Shown piece after piece: positions 7,404-15,418 of a stretch of DNA of 64,000 nucleotides. Origin of the DNA: Aldehydirespirator sp965116665 (GTDB lineage: Bacteria > Actinomycetota > Acidimicrobiia > Acidimicrobiales > Aldehydirespiratoraceae); the NCBI GenBank assembly GCA_965116665.1, contig OZ220709.1, forward strand, positions 2,480,001 to 2,544,000, in the 5' to 3' direction. The translations under genes were made by a program, and so were the position numbers. The notes beneath the pieces are model-generated. The model was given only the letters and a program-made list of their open reading frames with translations, made no database searches and was not told the origin of the DNA. The first letter of the stretch is position 1. Every line of letters begins with the position of its first letter.

Positions 7404-8539
7404 GAGGCAGGCTCCCGGCAGTGACCGGCCGCGGCTCGCCACGCCTCAAGCAGGCGGCCGGCTGCCCGCTCGGGAGCGAAGTCGGCCGCCCGGACCATGC
7501 CCCGGTCCACCTGCTCGCGGATCCGCGATGATCCCGACCGCGCCTCGCTGAGCGCGTCGACCCATCCGTCGATGTCGTCGGGATCGACAAGAGTCCCGCA
7601 CTCGCCCACCACCTCCGGGAGCGCGGTCGTGCTGGAGGCGATGACCGGGGTGCCCGACTGCATCGCCTCCAGCACCGGCAGCCCGAAACCCTCATAGCGC
7701 GAGGGGAAGGCGACCGCGGCGGCCTGCGACATCAGCGACGCGAGCCTGGCATCGTCCACCCATCCGAGGTGCACCACGCCGGGGGTGCGGGCCGCCTGCT
7801 CGGTCACCTGAGCATGGGCACGGCCTCTGGCCCCGGTTAGCACCAGCTGGAGGTCGTGGTGGCGGGCCCGGACGGCGGAGTGGGCCTCCAGGAGGGTGGC
7901 GTGGTTCTTGTGGGGATAGGTGGCCGCCGGGTACAGCACGAAGGGCGGCTTGACAGACGCTTCGGCCGGCGGCCCGGTCCCGCCGGCGAGGGGCCGGGGG
8001 TGGGCGTAGGTAGGCGGGACCACCCGCATGCGCCCAGCCGGAATCGACAGCCGTTCCGACAGCCGGTCGGCCACCCACTGCGACGGCACGACCACCAGAT
8101 CGGCGGCGCGGACGCTGCGGGGCAGCGCCCAACCCAAGTAGCGGCGCTTCATCGCCGAGAAGTTGGCGGGAAGTTCCAGCGGCTGGATGTCGTGGACGGT
8201 CAGCACCGACAAGCCGGACCGTCGAGCCGGCAGCCGGCCACCGAAGTGGTGCACGACATCGAAGCCGGACGACAGGCGGGCCAGCCAGGTCGACTCGACC
8301 GCCGCCCGCCTCACCCGGCTGTCGGGCGGCCACGGGGCCTCATGCCAGGACAACCCGCCCAGCTCCGGGTGAGCGGCTCGCACGCCGGCCATGGACGCCA
8401 GGTCCAGACTCACGTCGGGGGCTTGATCCGGGATCTGCGAGGCCACCGCGGCCAGCAGTCTGGTCACGTAGGGCTCGGCGCCCCCTACCTGGGAGGGCAC
8501 GATTGAGCACAGGTTCGCCAGCACCCGCAGAGCGCTCAC
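7400..8539 (-). CDS. GT4 glycosyltransferase
   Basis: A 379-residue GT-B glycosyltransferase. The C-terminal donor domain is clear: PFVLYPAATYPHKNHATLLE, VHLGWVDDARLASLMSQAAA and the YEGFGLPVLEAMQSGTPVIA block with the E-x7-E type signature. The start is GTG at 8537-8539. The gene is coupled downstream to the WcaI-like gene through GTGA. The junction upstream contains a duplicated 20-base segment producing two chained mini-ORFs. Specific sugar unknown; role in the surface polysaccharide is inferred from context. Confidence 0.88.
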   Translation of the reverse strand: MSALRVLANLCSIVPSQVGGAEPYVTRLLAAVASQIPDQAPDVSLDLASMAGVRAAHPELGGLSWHEAPWPPDSRVRRAAVESTWLARLSSGFDVVHHFGGRLPARRSGLSVLTVHDIQPLELPANFSAMKRRYLGWALPRSVRAADLVVVPSQWVADRLSERLSIPAGRMRVVPPTYAHPRPLAGGTGPPAEASVKPPFVLYPAATYPHKNHATLLEAHSAVRARHHDLQLVLTGARGRAHAQVTEQAARTPGVVHLGWVDDARLASLMSQAAAVAFPSRYEGFGLPVLEAMQSGTPVIASSTTALPEVVGECGTLVDPDDIDGWVDALSEARSGSSRIREQVDRGMVRAADFAPERAAGRLLEAWRAAAGHCREPAS

Positions 8540-8547
8540 CGCGCCCG

Positions 8548-8587
8548 CCTCACGCGCCGGCCTCCTCGCTCACGCGCTGGCCTCCTC
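8548..8587 (-). repeat. Tandem 20-base duplication with chained mini-ORFs
   Basis: Plus-strand segments 8548-8567 and 8568-8587 match at 18 of 20 positions. Copy 8568-8587 contains the stop of the upstream GT4 gene. On the minus strand this gives a relay. The upstream gene stop overlaps GTG 8573, which reads MSEEAGA and stops at 8550. That stop overlaps GTG 8553, which reads MRRAR and stops at 8536. That last stop overlaps the real GTG start at 8539. Confidence 0.8.
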
Positions 8588-9712
8588 GTAGGCGCGGCGC
8601 ACGCCGGACGCGGTCGCGCTCCAGGTGAACGCCGCAGCCCGGGTCCGGGCCGCAGCCGAGCGCCGGGCGTGCTCCGCATCGTCGTGCACGACCGCATCGA
8701 TGGCGGCGGCAAGCGCCTCGACGTCGGTCGGGTCCACCACCGACGCCGGATCGGCGCAGACCTCCTCGGTGGCCGTTCCTGCGCTGGTGACCACGGGCGT
8801 GCCCTGCGCCATCGCCTCCAGGACGGGCAGTCCGAAACCCTCCATGAGGCTCGGATAGACGAACACCCGAGCCGCCGCGTACAGCGCAGGCAGATCCCGC
8901 TGGGGAACGAAGCCGAGGCGGATCACCTTGCAGGCCGCGCCGGCTGCCAGTCCTGTTGCGTCGAGGCCCCAGCCGTCCGGGCCGGCCAGCACCAGCGGCA
9001 CCGCGGTGGCGGTGCGCTCCGCGGCGCGCAGCAGCCCGGCCAGGTTCTTGCGGGGCTCCGCGGTGCCGACCCAGAGCGCGAAGACCTCGGGCAGGCGGTA
9101 GCGGGCACGAACCGCGTCGACCCCGGCGGCGCCGGGTGCGACTGCTTCAGCCGCGAGCGGCACCACCCGGATCCTCTCCCGCTCGACGCCATGAGCCTCC
9201 AGGTCGGCGGCCGTCGCCTGCGACGGCGCGATCACCACCGCAGCCTGGGCCCGGGCCAGCCGGAACCCCCGGGTGGCGAAGCGAACACCCCGGCGGGTGA
9301 ACCACTCGGGACGGCTCAGGAAGGCCAGATCGTTGACGGTGGCGACCAGCCCGGCCCGGCCCGGTGGCGGCACGACTCCCCCGGTGGCATGGACCACGTC
9401 CACCGGTCCCGCCAGGCGCTGGACCGACGGCGCCCGCAGACGATGCCAGCCGTCATACAGGGCCCTCCGGGGCAGCGGTGCGTGACGGACCGGAATCGAG
9501 GGGACCAGCCCGTCCGCGGGCGGGTGTCGGTGATGAGCCGCGATTCCCACGAGGTCGACATCGCCGCGATCGGCGAGAGCGTCGAGGGTGCGGGCCGCGG
9601 CCACCGCGGTGCCCCCCGGCACCCGGTGCCAGCACTGTTCCACCACTGCGGCCACCCTGAGGGGCCGCGCCGACGGTTGAGAGCCGATCGCGTCGGGAGG
9701 ATTCGCTCGCAT
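8570..9712 (-). CDS. GT4 glycosyltransferase
   Basis: A 380-residue GT-B glycosyltransferase, related to the neighbouring gene. The N-terminal domain begins LRVAAVVEQCWHRVPGGTAV. The C-terminal domain has FALWVGTAEPRKNLAGLLRA and YPSLMEGFGLPVLEAMAQGT. I chose the ATG at 9710-9712. The open frame continues about 700 bases upstream over ugd, but that part is a shadow in the wrong frame. It lies 80 bases downstream of ugd and looks like part of the same minus-strand operon. Confidence 0.88.
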   Translation of the reverse strand: MRANPPDAIGSQPSARPLRVAAVVEQCWHRVPGGTAVAAARTLDALADRGDVDLVGIAAHHRHPPADGLVPSIPVRHAPLPRRALYDGWHRLRAPSVQRLAGPVDVVHATGGVVPPPGRAGLVATVNDLAFLSRPEWFTRRGVRFATRGFRLARAQAAVVIAPSQATAADLEAHGVERERIRVVPLAAEAVAPGAAGVDAVRARYRLPEVFALWVGTAEPRKNLAGLLRAAERTATAVPLVLAGPDGWGLDATGLAAGAACKVIRLGFVPQRDLPALYAAARVFVYPSLMEGFGLPVLEAMAQGTPVVTSAGTATEEVCADPASVVDPTDVEALAAAIDAVVHDDAEHARRSAAARTRAAAFTWSATASGVRRAYEEASA

Positions 9713-9792
9713 ATTCGCTCGGCCTCTGGGCACCCGAGCAGTCTCCCACGGCGGCCCGCGAAACACGCGGCCACCGCGTCTCGTGGGTCGGC

Positions 9793-11118
9793 TTACGGGT
9801 CGTCGCCGCGCAGGCCGAGCCCGCTGTAGGTGAAGCCGAGGCGCTCCAGCGCGGCCCGGTCCAGCATGTTGCGGGCGTCCACCACATGGCGCCGGGCCAT
9901 GACTCGCGCGATACGGGCGAAGTCGAGTCGGCGGAACTCGTCCCACTCGGTCGCCACCACCAGCGCAGAGGCGCGGTCGCAGGCTGCATAGGCGTCGCCC
10001 GTCACCGAGATGCCGATCGACTCGACGAACGGGCCGTCGGAGACCGCGGGATCGAAGGCCCGGACAGCCGCACCGGCGGCGGTCAACCGTCGGGCTATCT
10101 CGAGAGCGGGCGAGTCCCGGGTGTCGTCGGTGCCGGCCTTGAAGGCCAGGCCGAACAACGCGATCCTGGCACCGTCGAGGGACACGCGGTGCGCCACCTT
10201 GGCGACGATCCGGTCGAACTGCTCGTCGTTGGCCGCAACCACGCCGCGCAGCAGCCTGTAGTCGTAGCCGGCCGTCGCGGCTGCGGCGATGAGAGACCTG
10301 GTGTCCTTGGGCAGGCACGACCCGCCCCAGCCCGGCCCGGGTCTCAGGTACTCGCGGCCTATGCGAGGGTCGTAGCCCATTCCGGCGAGCACGTCGTTCA
10401 CATCGGCGCCCACCGCTTCGCACAGAGCCGCCACGGAGTTCGTGAACGACAGCTTCATGGCCAGGAACGCGTTGGCCGCGTATTTCGAGGTCTCCGCGGA
10501 GACGGGGTCGGTGATCAGCACCGGCGCGTCGAGGCCGGCGAACAGGCCGGCCACCCGGTCGGCGACCGAGGCGTCAGCGGCCCCCACGATGATCCGGGCC
10601 GGGTTGAGGAAGTCGTGCACCGCCGACCCTTGGCGCAGGAACTCGGGATTGGAGGCCACCGCGACGTCGGTGCGCCCGAGGATCCGTCGCAGCATCGCCG
10701 TAGTTCCCGACGGTGCTGTGGACTTGTTCACCACCACCGCGGCCGGCTTGAGGCTCGGACCGATCTCGGCGGCGGCCGCTTCCAGGTAGCTGAGGTCGGT
10801 GCCACCCTCGGAGTTCGACGGTGTGGGAACGCAGAGGTACACGAAGTCGGCGCGGGCTGCCGCGTCCGCGGAGCCCAGGACGAAGGAGAGCCGATCAGCA
10901 GCCAGGCCGGACTGCACCAGCTCGGCCAGCCCGGGCTCGTGTATCGGAACCTCTCCCCGCTGCAGCGCGGCGATCCTCGCGCCGTCGATGTCCGTGCAGA
11001 CCACGCGGTGGCCGAGTTCGGCCAGGCATGCCGCGGTGGTGAGCCCCACATAGCCGGCCCCGATGACGGCCACCGCCGCAGGCGAGCCGGGCTTCCCGGC
11101 ACCGCCGGCACCCCTCAC
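9793..11118 (-). CDS. ugd: UDP-glucose 6-dehydrogenase
   Basis: Oxidises a UDP-hexose to the UDP-uronic acid, giving acidic sugars for the polysaccharide. The N-terminus has the NAD-binding VAVIGAGYVGLTTAACLAEL. The centre has SNPEFLRQGSAVHDF and the catalytic Cys in GPGWGGSCLPKDTRSL. The C-terminal UDP-binding domain carries FGLAFKAGTDDTRDSPAL. The family is usually 430-450 residues; GTG at 11118, 13 bases after the LCP stop, gives 441. The open frame to 11325 overlaps the LCP gene and is not family-like. UDP-ManNAc dehydrogenases are close relatives, so substrate is not certain. Confidence 0.92.
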   Translation of the reverse strand: MRGAGGAGKPGSPAAVAVIGAGYVGLTTAACLAELGHRVVCTDIDGARIAALQRGEVPIHEPGLAELVQSGLAADRLSFVLGSADAAARADFVYLCVPTPSNSEGGTDLSYLEAAAAEIGPSLKPAAVVVNKSTAPSGTTAMLRRILGRTDVAVASNPEFLRQGSAVHDFLNPARIIVGAADASVADRVAGLFAGLDAPVLITDPVSAETSKYAANAFLAMKLSFTNSVAALCEAVGADVNDVLAGMGYDPRIGREYLRPGPGWGGSCLPKDTRSLIAAAATAGYDYRLLRGVVAANDEQFDRIVAKVAHRVSLDGARIALFGLAFKAGTDDTRDSPALEIARRLTAAGAAVRAFDPAVSDGPFVESIGISVTGDAYAACDRASALVVATEWDEFRRLDFARIARVMARRHVVDARNMLDRAALERLGFTYSGLGLRGDDP

Positions 11119-11131
11119 CGCATCGCCTGTG

Positions 11132-12742
11132 TCAGCTGCACGACTCTCCCTCGGGCGGGCGGCCCTGGATGACCGGCAGACCGGGGTCGGGGTCCGGCGA
11201 CTGAGCGGCCAGCGCGACGAGGTCACCAGCGGCGGCGGCCAGCGCCAGCAGCGGTGACGCGGCGGCCAGCACCGGAAGCGGTGACGCGGCGGCCAGCACC
11301 GGAAGCGGTGACGCGTCGCCGGCAACTGTGGTCACCGGCGCGAACCCGGCGTCCGGGTCGGGCAGCAGCGGCGGGAGGCCACGGGCCTGCACCTGGGCCC
11401 GCACCTCGGCCATCGGCGCCTGGAACACGAACTGAACGCCGCCGTAGTCGGAGCCAAGTACCGCCACCACGCCGTCGACCCGGTCATCCTCGACGACGTA
11501 TGGCACCGGTTCCAGGTACTGGGCCACCGTCATGGCCGCGGCCCGGTCGTCAGGGCCGTGCAGCACGACGGTCTCGGGTATGTCGGGAGAGGCCACCGAG
11601 TCCCGGACATCGAAGCCCTCGCCGGCAAGCCTGTCCGCCGCGTCGTCCCGGAAGATGTCGTGGAAGCCGGCGATCGTCAACGACACCTCCGAGGGCCTGA
11701 CCGGGTCGGCTGCTCCCCTGAAGATCTCCAGCAACGGAGCGTTCGCTCCCTGGTAGGCGGCCTCTCCCTTGTAGCTGCCGTCCGGATGCCACACGGTGTA
11801 CACCTCGAGCCGTTGCCGCTGCAGGTTGTCGGGATTGAAGTCGGCGAAGGCCTCTCCCAGGGCGATCAGCTCCGCCAGCGTCAGGTCCTGGTCGAGCGTC
11901 AGGCTTCCCGAGGCGGAGTCGAGCAACTCGACCATGGTGGAAGGATTGCGGGCCCCCCGGTTGATGGCCCGATCCAGGGCCAGCACGAGGAAGTCCTGCT
12001 GCCGCTCGATCCGGGTGAAGTCGTCCCCGCCGGTGATCCTCCAGCGACCGTCGATCAGCTCGGTGTACCGGCGGCTGCGGACATAGTGCAGCGCCAGCTC
12101 GCCGTCGAGCACATGGCAGCCGGGCTCGGCGATGGTGAACGCCAGCCTCGGGTCGCGCACCGGGTGATCGAACCAGACCGGAACGCCCCCGAGCGTGTCT
12201 ACGACCTCCCGGAATCCGGCCAGGTTGACCTCCACGTAGTGATTGATCTCGACGTCGAACATCGATGTCACGGTGGCGACGAGCATCTCCGCGCCGCCGA
12301 TGTAGAGGGCGGAGGTGATGCGGTTGTCCTGCGCGCCGGGGATCTCGGCCCACAGGTCCCGCGGGATTGACAGCACCCACGCCGATCCCGACGCGGGATC
12401 GAGGCGTACCAGCATGATCGTGTCCGCCAGGCTCCTGCCGGTCGGGTCGATGACGCGACCGTGCACTACGGGGTCGTCGGGGTCCAGCCCGAGCGCGCTG
12501 TCGGTCCCGACGATCAGGAAGTTGACAGGCTCGCCGGGCTCGGTGTCGGTGCGCAGCAGCGGGTCCTGGCCGTACTGGCCAGTGCCGACGATGACGACCC
12601 GGTCGATCTCTCTCCAGACCTCCTCGACGTGTTCAGCCAGGTCGGCCACCATCACAGCCGCGACGATCACTGCCAGGCACCCGACCGCGATGAGGCGCTG
12701 CGGCCAGGTGCGCCGCAGAACCACCTCTCGTCCGTCGGTCAC
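11132..12742 (-). CDS. LCP (LytR-CpsA-Psr) family glycopolymer ligase
   Basis: A 536-residue protein with one N-terminal membrane segment (about residues 15-34). An extracellular LCP domain follows: NFLIVGTDSALGLDPDD, ADTIMLVRLDPASG, LSIPRDLWAEIPG, and YVEVNLAGFREVVDTLGGV with LHYVRSRRY. LCP enzymes transfer undecaprenyl-linked glycopolymers to peptidoglycan, so this is the likely attachment step for the locus product. A C-terminal LytR_C-like domain (about residues 350-450) follows. The last 60 residues are low complexity with a nine-residue repeat (ASPLPVLAA). The start is GTG. Confidence 0.9.
   Translation of the reverse strand: MTDGREVVLRRTWPQRLIAVGCLAVIVAAVMVADLAEHVEEVWREIDRVVIVGTGQYGQDPLLRTDTEPGEPVNFLIVGTDSALGLDPDDPVVHGRVIDPTGRSLADTIMLVRLDPASGSAWVLSIPRDLWAEIPGAQDNRITSALYIGGAEMLVATVTSMFDVEINHYVEVNLAGFREVVDTLGGVPVWFDHPVRDPRLAFTIAEPGCHVLDGELALHYVRSRRYTELIDGRWRITGGDDFTRIERQQDFLVLALDRAINRGARNPSTMVELLDSASGSLTLDQDLTLAELIALGEAFADFNPDNLQRQRLEVYTVWHPDGSYKGEAAYQGANAPLLEIFRGAADPVRPSEVSLTIAGFHDIFRDDAADRLAGEGFDVRDSVASPDIPETVVLHGPDDRAAAMTVAQYLEPVPYVVEDDRVDGVVAVLGSDYGGVQFVFQAPMAEVRAQVQARGLPPLLPDPDAGFAPVTTVAGDASPLPVLAAASPLPVLAAASPLLALAAAAGDLVALAAQSPDPDPGLPVIQGRPPEGESCS
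11251..11315 (-). repeat. 27-base tandem repeat in the LCP C-terminus
   Basis: Two identical 27-base units (11251-11277, 11278-11304) and an 11-base partial third encode the repeated peptide ASPLPVLAA in the LCP protein tail. The repeat stays in frame, so copy number can change without breaking the gene. Confidence 0.85.
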
Positions 12743-12795
12743 GGCGAGCAGCGTACCGGCCGGGTCTCCAGCCGTTGGGGAGTCGACGGGCTGTT

Positions 12796-13602
12796 TCAGC
12801 GCAGGTGGAAGACGTCTCCGGCGTCGATGCGCAGGTCCCGGTCACCGGAGGCCACAACCAGGCGCCCCGCGTTGTCGACGTTCCGGGCGATCCCCTCCAC
12901 GGCGCTGCCGTCGGCAAGCTCGACCCGGACCCGTCGCCCGATGGTCGCCGACGCAGCCTCGAGCTCGCCTCGGGCTCTGGCGGGATCGCCGAGATAGCCG
13001 TCGAGCGCATCGAGCAACCACGCCAGCACCTCGTCGCGGGAGGCCCCGGCCCCGGCCTCGGCCAGCGACACCGCACCCGGCTCCGCCGGCGCGGCCGCGA
13101 CGTTCAGGCCCAGGCCCACCACCACCACCGGCGGGTCGCCGTCGACGATCTCCGACAGGACACCGGCCAGCTTGCCGGAGACACCCGGTGCCTCCAGGAG
13201 CAGATCGTTGGGCCACTTTGCCCGGACCTCGGCAGCGGAGCCGTCGAGGGCGCGGGCCGCGGCGACCAGCGCGGCGGCTGACACCGCGGCAGCGCGATCG
13301 AAGGCCTCAGCGATCGCGGCCGGCAGCCGGAAGCTCACCAGCAGCGCGGCCTCCGAGGAGTTCACCTCGTCGGCGGCGTCGACCCAGCGCCGGCCCAGAC
13401 GTCCCCTTCCCGCGGTCTGATGGTCGGCCACGAGGACAGCCGGCGTCCGGTCCCCTCGTCGGGCCGCGACCGCCAGATCGTCGTTGGTGGACCCGGTCGA
13501 GGCGGTGTGCAACAGGGGCCCGAAGCCCGCTCGCAGGGCCGCCGCGGAGCTGAGCGGCAGCCGCTCCGGCGCCGGCGCAGCCGGTGTTGTCGGGGACGCC
13601 AT
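12796..13602 (-). CDS. birA: Biotin--[carboxylase] ligase
   Basis: Attaches biotin to the lysine of BCCP domains via biotinyl-AMP. The catalytic region is clear: STGSTNDDLA, then DHQTAGRGRLGRRW (adenylate-binding GRGRxGR loop), KWPNDLLL and SGKLAGVLSEI, followed by a small C-terminal domain (VRVELADGSAVEGIARNVD). With 268 residues and no N-terminal helix-turn-helix it is the monofunctional, non-repressor type usual in actinobacteria. I chose ATG 13602 over an upstream in-frame start. It is divergent, 49 bases away, from a gene with a BCCP domain, its obvious substrate. Confidence 0.93.
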   Translation of the reverse strand: MASPTTPAAPAPERLPLSSAAALRAGFGPLLHTASTGSTNDDLAVAARRGDRTPAVLVADHQTAGRGRLGRRWVDAADEVNSSEAALLVSFRLPAAIAEAFDRAAAVSAAALVAAARALDGSAAEVRAKWPNDLLLEAPGVSGKLAGVLSEIVDGDPPVVVVGLGLNVAAAPAEPGAVSLAEAGAGASRDEVLAWLLDALDGYLGDPARARGELEAASATIGRRVRVELADGSAVEGIARNVDNAGRLVVASGDRDLRIDAGDVFHLR

Positions 13603-13651
13603 GTAGAGCATTCTGTGCGATCCGGGCCGCGATCGGCTATCCAATGACCTC

Positions 13652-15400
13652 GTGTTCTCGAAGGTTCTCGTCGCTAACCGGGGTGAGATCGCGGTCCGGG
13701 TGATCCGAGCCTGCCGGGAAATGGGCGTCGCGGTGGCGGCCGTCTACTCCGACGAGGACCGCGACGCGATGCATGTGCGACTCGCCGACGAGTCCTACGC
13801 CCTGGGTGGCTCTACCGCAGCTGAGAGCTACCTGCGAACCGACGCCATCATCGCCGCGGTGGAACGCAGCGGCGCCGATGCCGTGCATCCCGGCTACGGA
13901 TTCTTCAGCGAGAACGCCGACTTCGCGCGGGCCGTGACCGCCCTCGGTGTCGTCTTCATCGGCCCGCCTCCCGCGGCCATCGAAGTCATGGGGGACAAGA
14001 TCTCGGCGCGGGCCGCGGCCGTCCGGTCAGGGGTGGACCCTGTCCCGGGCACCACCGAGCCCGTCGTCGATCCGGCTCAGGTCGAGGCCTTCGGCTCGGC
14101 CCACGGCTGGCCCGTGGCCGTCAAGGCCGCCTACGGCGGGGGCGGCCGGGGCATGAAGGTGGTGGCCACCGCCACCGAAGCAGCCGCCGCGGTCGAGTCG
14201 GCCCAGCGCGAGGCTCTCGCCTACTTCGGGCGCGACGAACTGTACATGGAGCGCTACTTCGACCGGGCCCGCCATGTGGAGGTGCAGGTCCTTGCCGACA
14301 CCCACGGACGCTGCGTGCATCTGGGGACCCGGGACTGCTCCGCCCAGCGCCGTCACCAGAAGCTCGTGGAGGAGGCGCCCGCGCCCGGCATCGAGCCTGC
14401 GGTGTTGTCAGCGATGGGCGAAGCCGCGGTCGCGGTGGCCCGCGGCTGCGGGTACGTCAACGCAGGCACCGTCGAGTTCCTCTACTCGGACGGCGAGTTC
14501 TACTACCTGGAGATGAACACGCGGCTGCAGGTCGAGCATCCCGTCACCGAGATCGTGACCGGCATCGACCTCGTGGAGCAGCAGCTCCGGATCGCGGCCT
14601 CCGAGCCGCTCGGTTTCTCCCAGGACGACATCACGATGTCGGGCTGCTCCATCGAGGTGCGGATCAACGCCGAGGATCCCGCCGGCGGCGCGTTCCTCCC
14701 CTGTCCGGGGGCGATCACCGGTCTGCGGCCCGCCCAGGGTCCCGGCATCCGGTGGGACGGCGGCTACGAGGCCGGCGACACGGTCAGCCAGTACTACGAC
14801 AACCTCATCGGGAAGCTCGTCGTCTGGGGCCGGGACCGCGACACCGCCATCGCCCGGGGATTGCGAGCCCTGTCCGAGATGCAGGTCGACGGAGTGGCCA
14901 CCACCATTCCGGCCGCACGGGCCGTTCTCGCCCATCCGGACTTCGCGGCGGTGACCCACTCGACGCGGTGGGTGGAGGAACAGCTCGACCTGACGGCCGT
15001 CGGAGGTCGCCCGCCCGCCGCCGACGCGGGTGCCGTTGCTGGCGGGACCGGTGTGCGCCACACCGTCGATGTGGAGGTCGAGGGCAAGCGCTTCAAGGTG
15101 GCTCTTTGGGACGCGGCCGGCGGCGACAACAACCGGCCGAGCGCGGCGCGGCGGCGCTCCCGGGGGCCGTCGGGTGTGGGCACGGGCGCGGCTGAGGTCA
15201 CCGTCGGGATGCAGGGCACGATCGTGAAGCTCCTGGTGCAGGTGGGAGACGCGGTGGAGGCGGGCGAGCCGGTGGCCGTGCTCGAAGCGATGAAGATGGA
15301 GAACAACATCGCGGCCGGCCGTTCGGGGACCGTCACAGAGATCCGGGTGCAGGTGGGGGACTCGGTCGGAGGCGGAGACACCATCGCCGTTATCGGCTGA
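13652..15400 (+). CDS. Acetyl/propionyl-CoA carboxylase alpha subunit (BC + BCCP)
   Basis: A 582-residue biotin-dependent carboxylase subunit. Biotin carboxylase occupies about residues 1-445: KVLVANRGEIAVRVIRAC, the ATP-grasp glycine loop AAYGGGGRGMKVV, and MNTRLQVEHPVTE. A linker with a basic patch follows, then a C-terminal BCCP domain with the biotinyl-Lys motif EAMKMENN near residue 545. The start is GTG at 13652. It supplies malonyl- or methylmalonyl-CoA together with a carboxyltransferase not present here. The stop region is tandemly duplicated with the start of the next gene. Confidence 0.93.
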   Translation: MFSKVLVANRGEIAVRVIRACREMGVAVAAVYSDEDRDAMHVRLADESYALGGSTAAESYLRTDAIIAAVERSGADAVHPGYGFFSENADFARAVTALGVVFIGPPPAAIEVMGDKISARAAAVRSGVDPVPGTTEPVVDPAQVEAFGSAHGWPVAVKAAYGGGGRGMKVVATATEAAAAVESAQREALAYFGRDELYMERYFDRARHVEVQVLADTHGRCVHLGTRDCSAQRRHQKLVEEAPAPGIEPAVLSAMGEAAVAVARGCGYVNAGTVEFLYSDGEFYYLEMNTRLQVEHPVTEIVTGIDLVEQQLRIAASEPLGFSQDDITMSGCSIEVRINAEDPAGGAFLPCPGAITGLRPAQGPGIRWDGGYEAGDTVSQYYDNLIGKLVVWGRDRDTAIARGLRALSEMQVDGVATTIPAARAVLAHPDFAAVTHSTRWVEEQLDLTAVGGRPPAADAGAVAGGTGVRHTVDVEVEGKRFKVALWDAAGGDNNRPSAARRRSRGPSGVGTGAAEVTVGMQGTIVKLLVQVGDAVEAGEPVAVLEAMKMENNIAAGRSGTVTEIRVQVGDSVGGGDTIAVIG

Positions 15401-15418
15401 ATGGACGGCTGAATGGAC
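15395..15418 (+). repeat. 12-base tandem duplication of a stop/start junction
   Basis: GGCTGAATGGAC occurs twice head to tail (15395-15406, 15407-15418). Copy one holds the carboxylase TGA and an ATG that reads MDG then TGA. The real GT-C gene starts at the second ATG (15413), giving a TGAATG junction. Confidence 0.85.
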
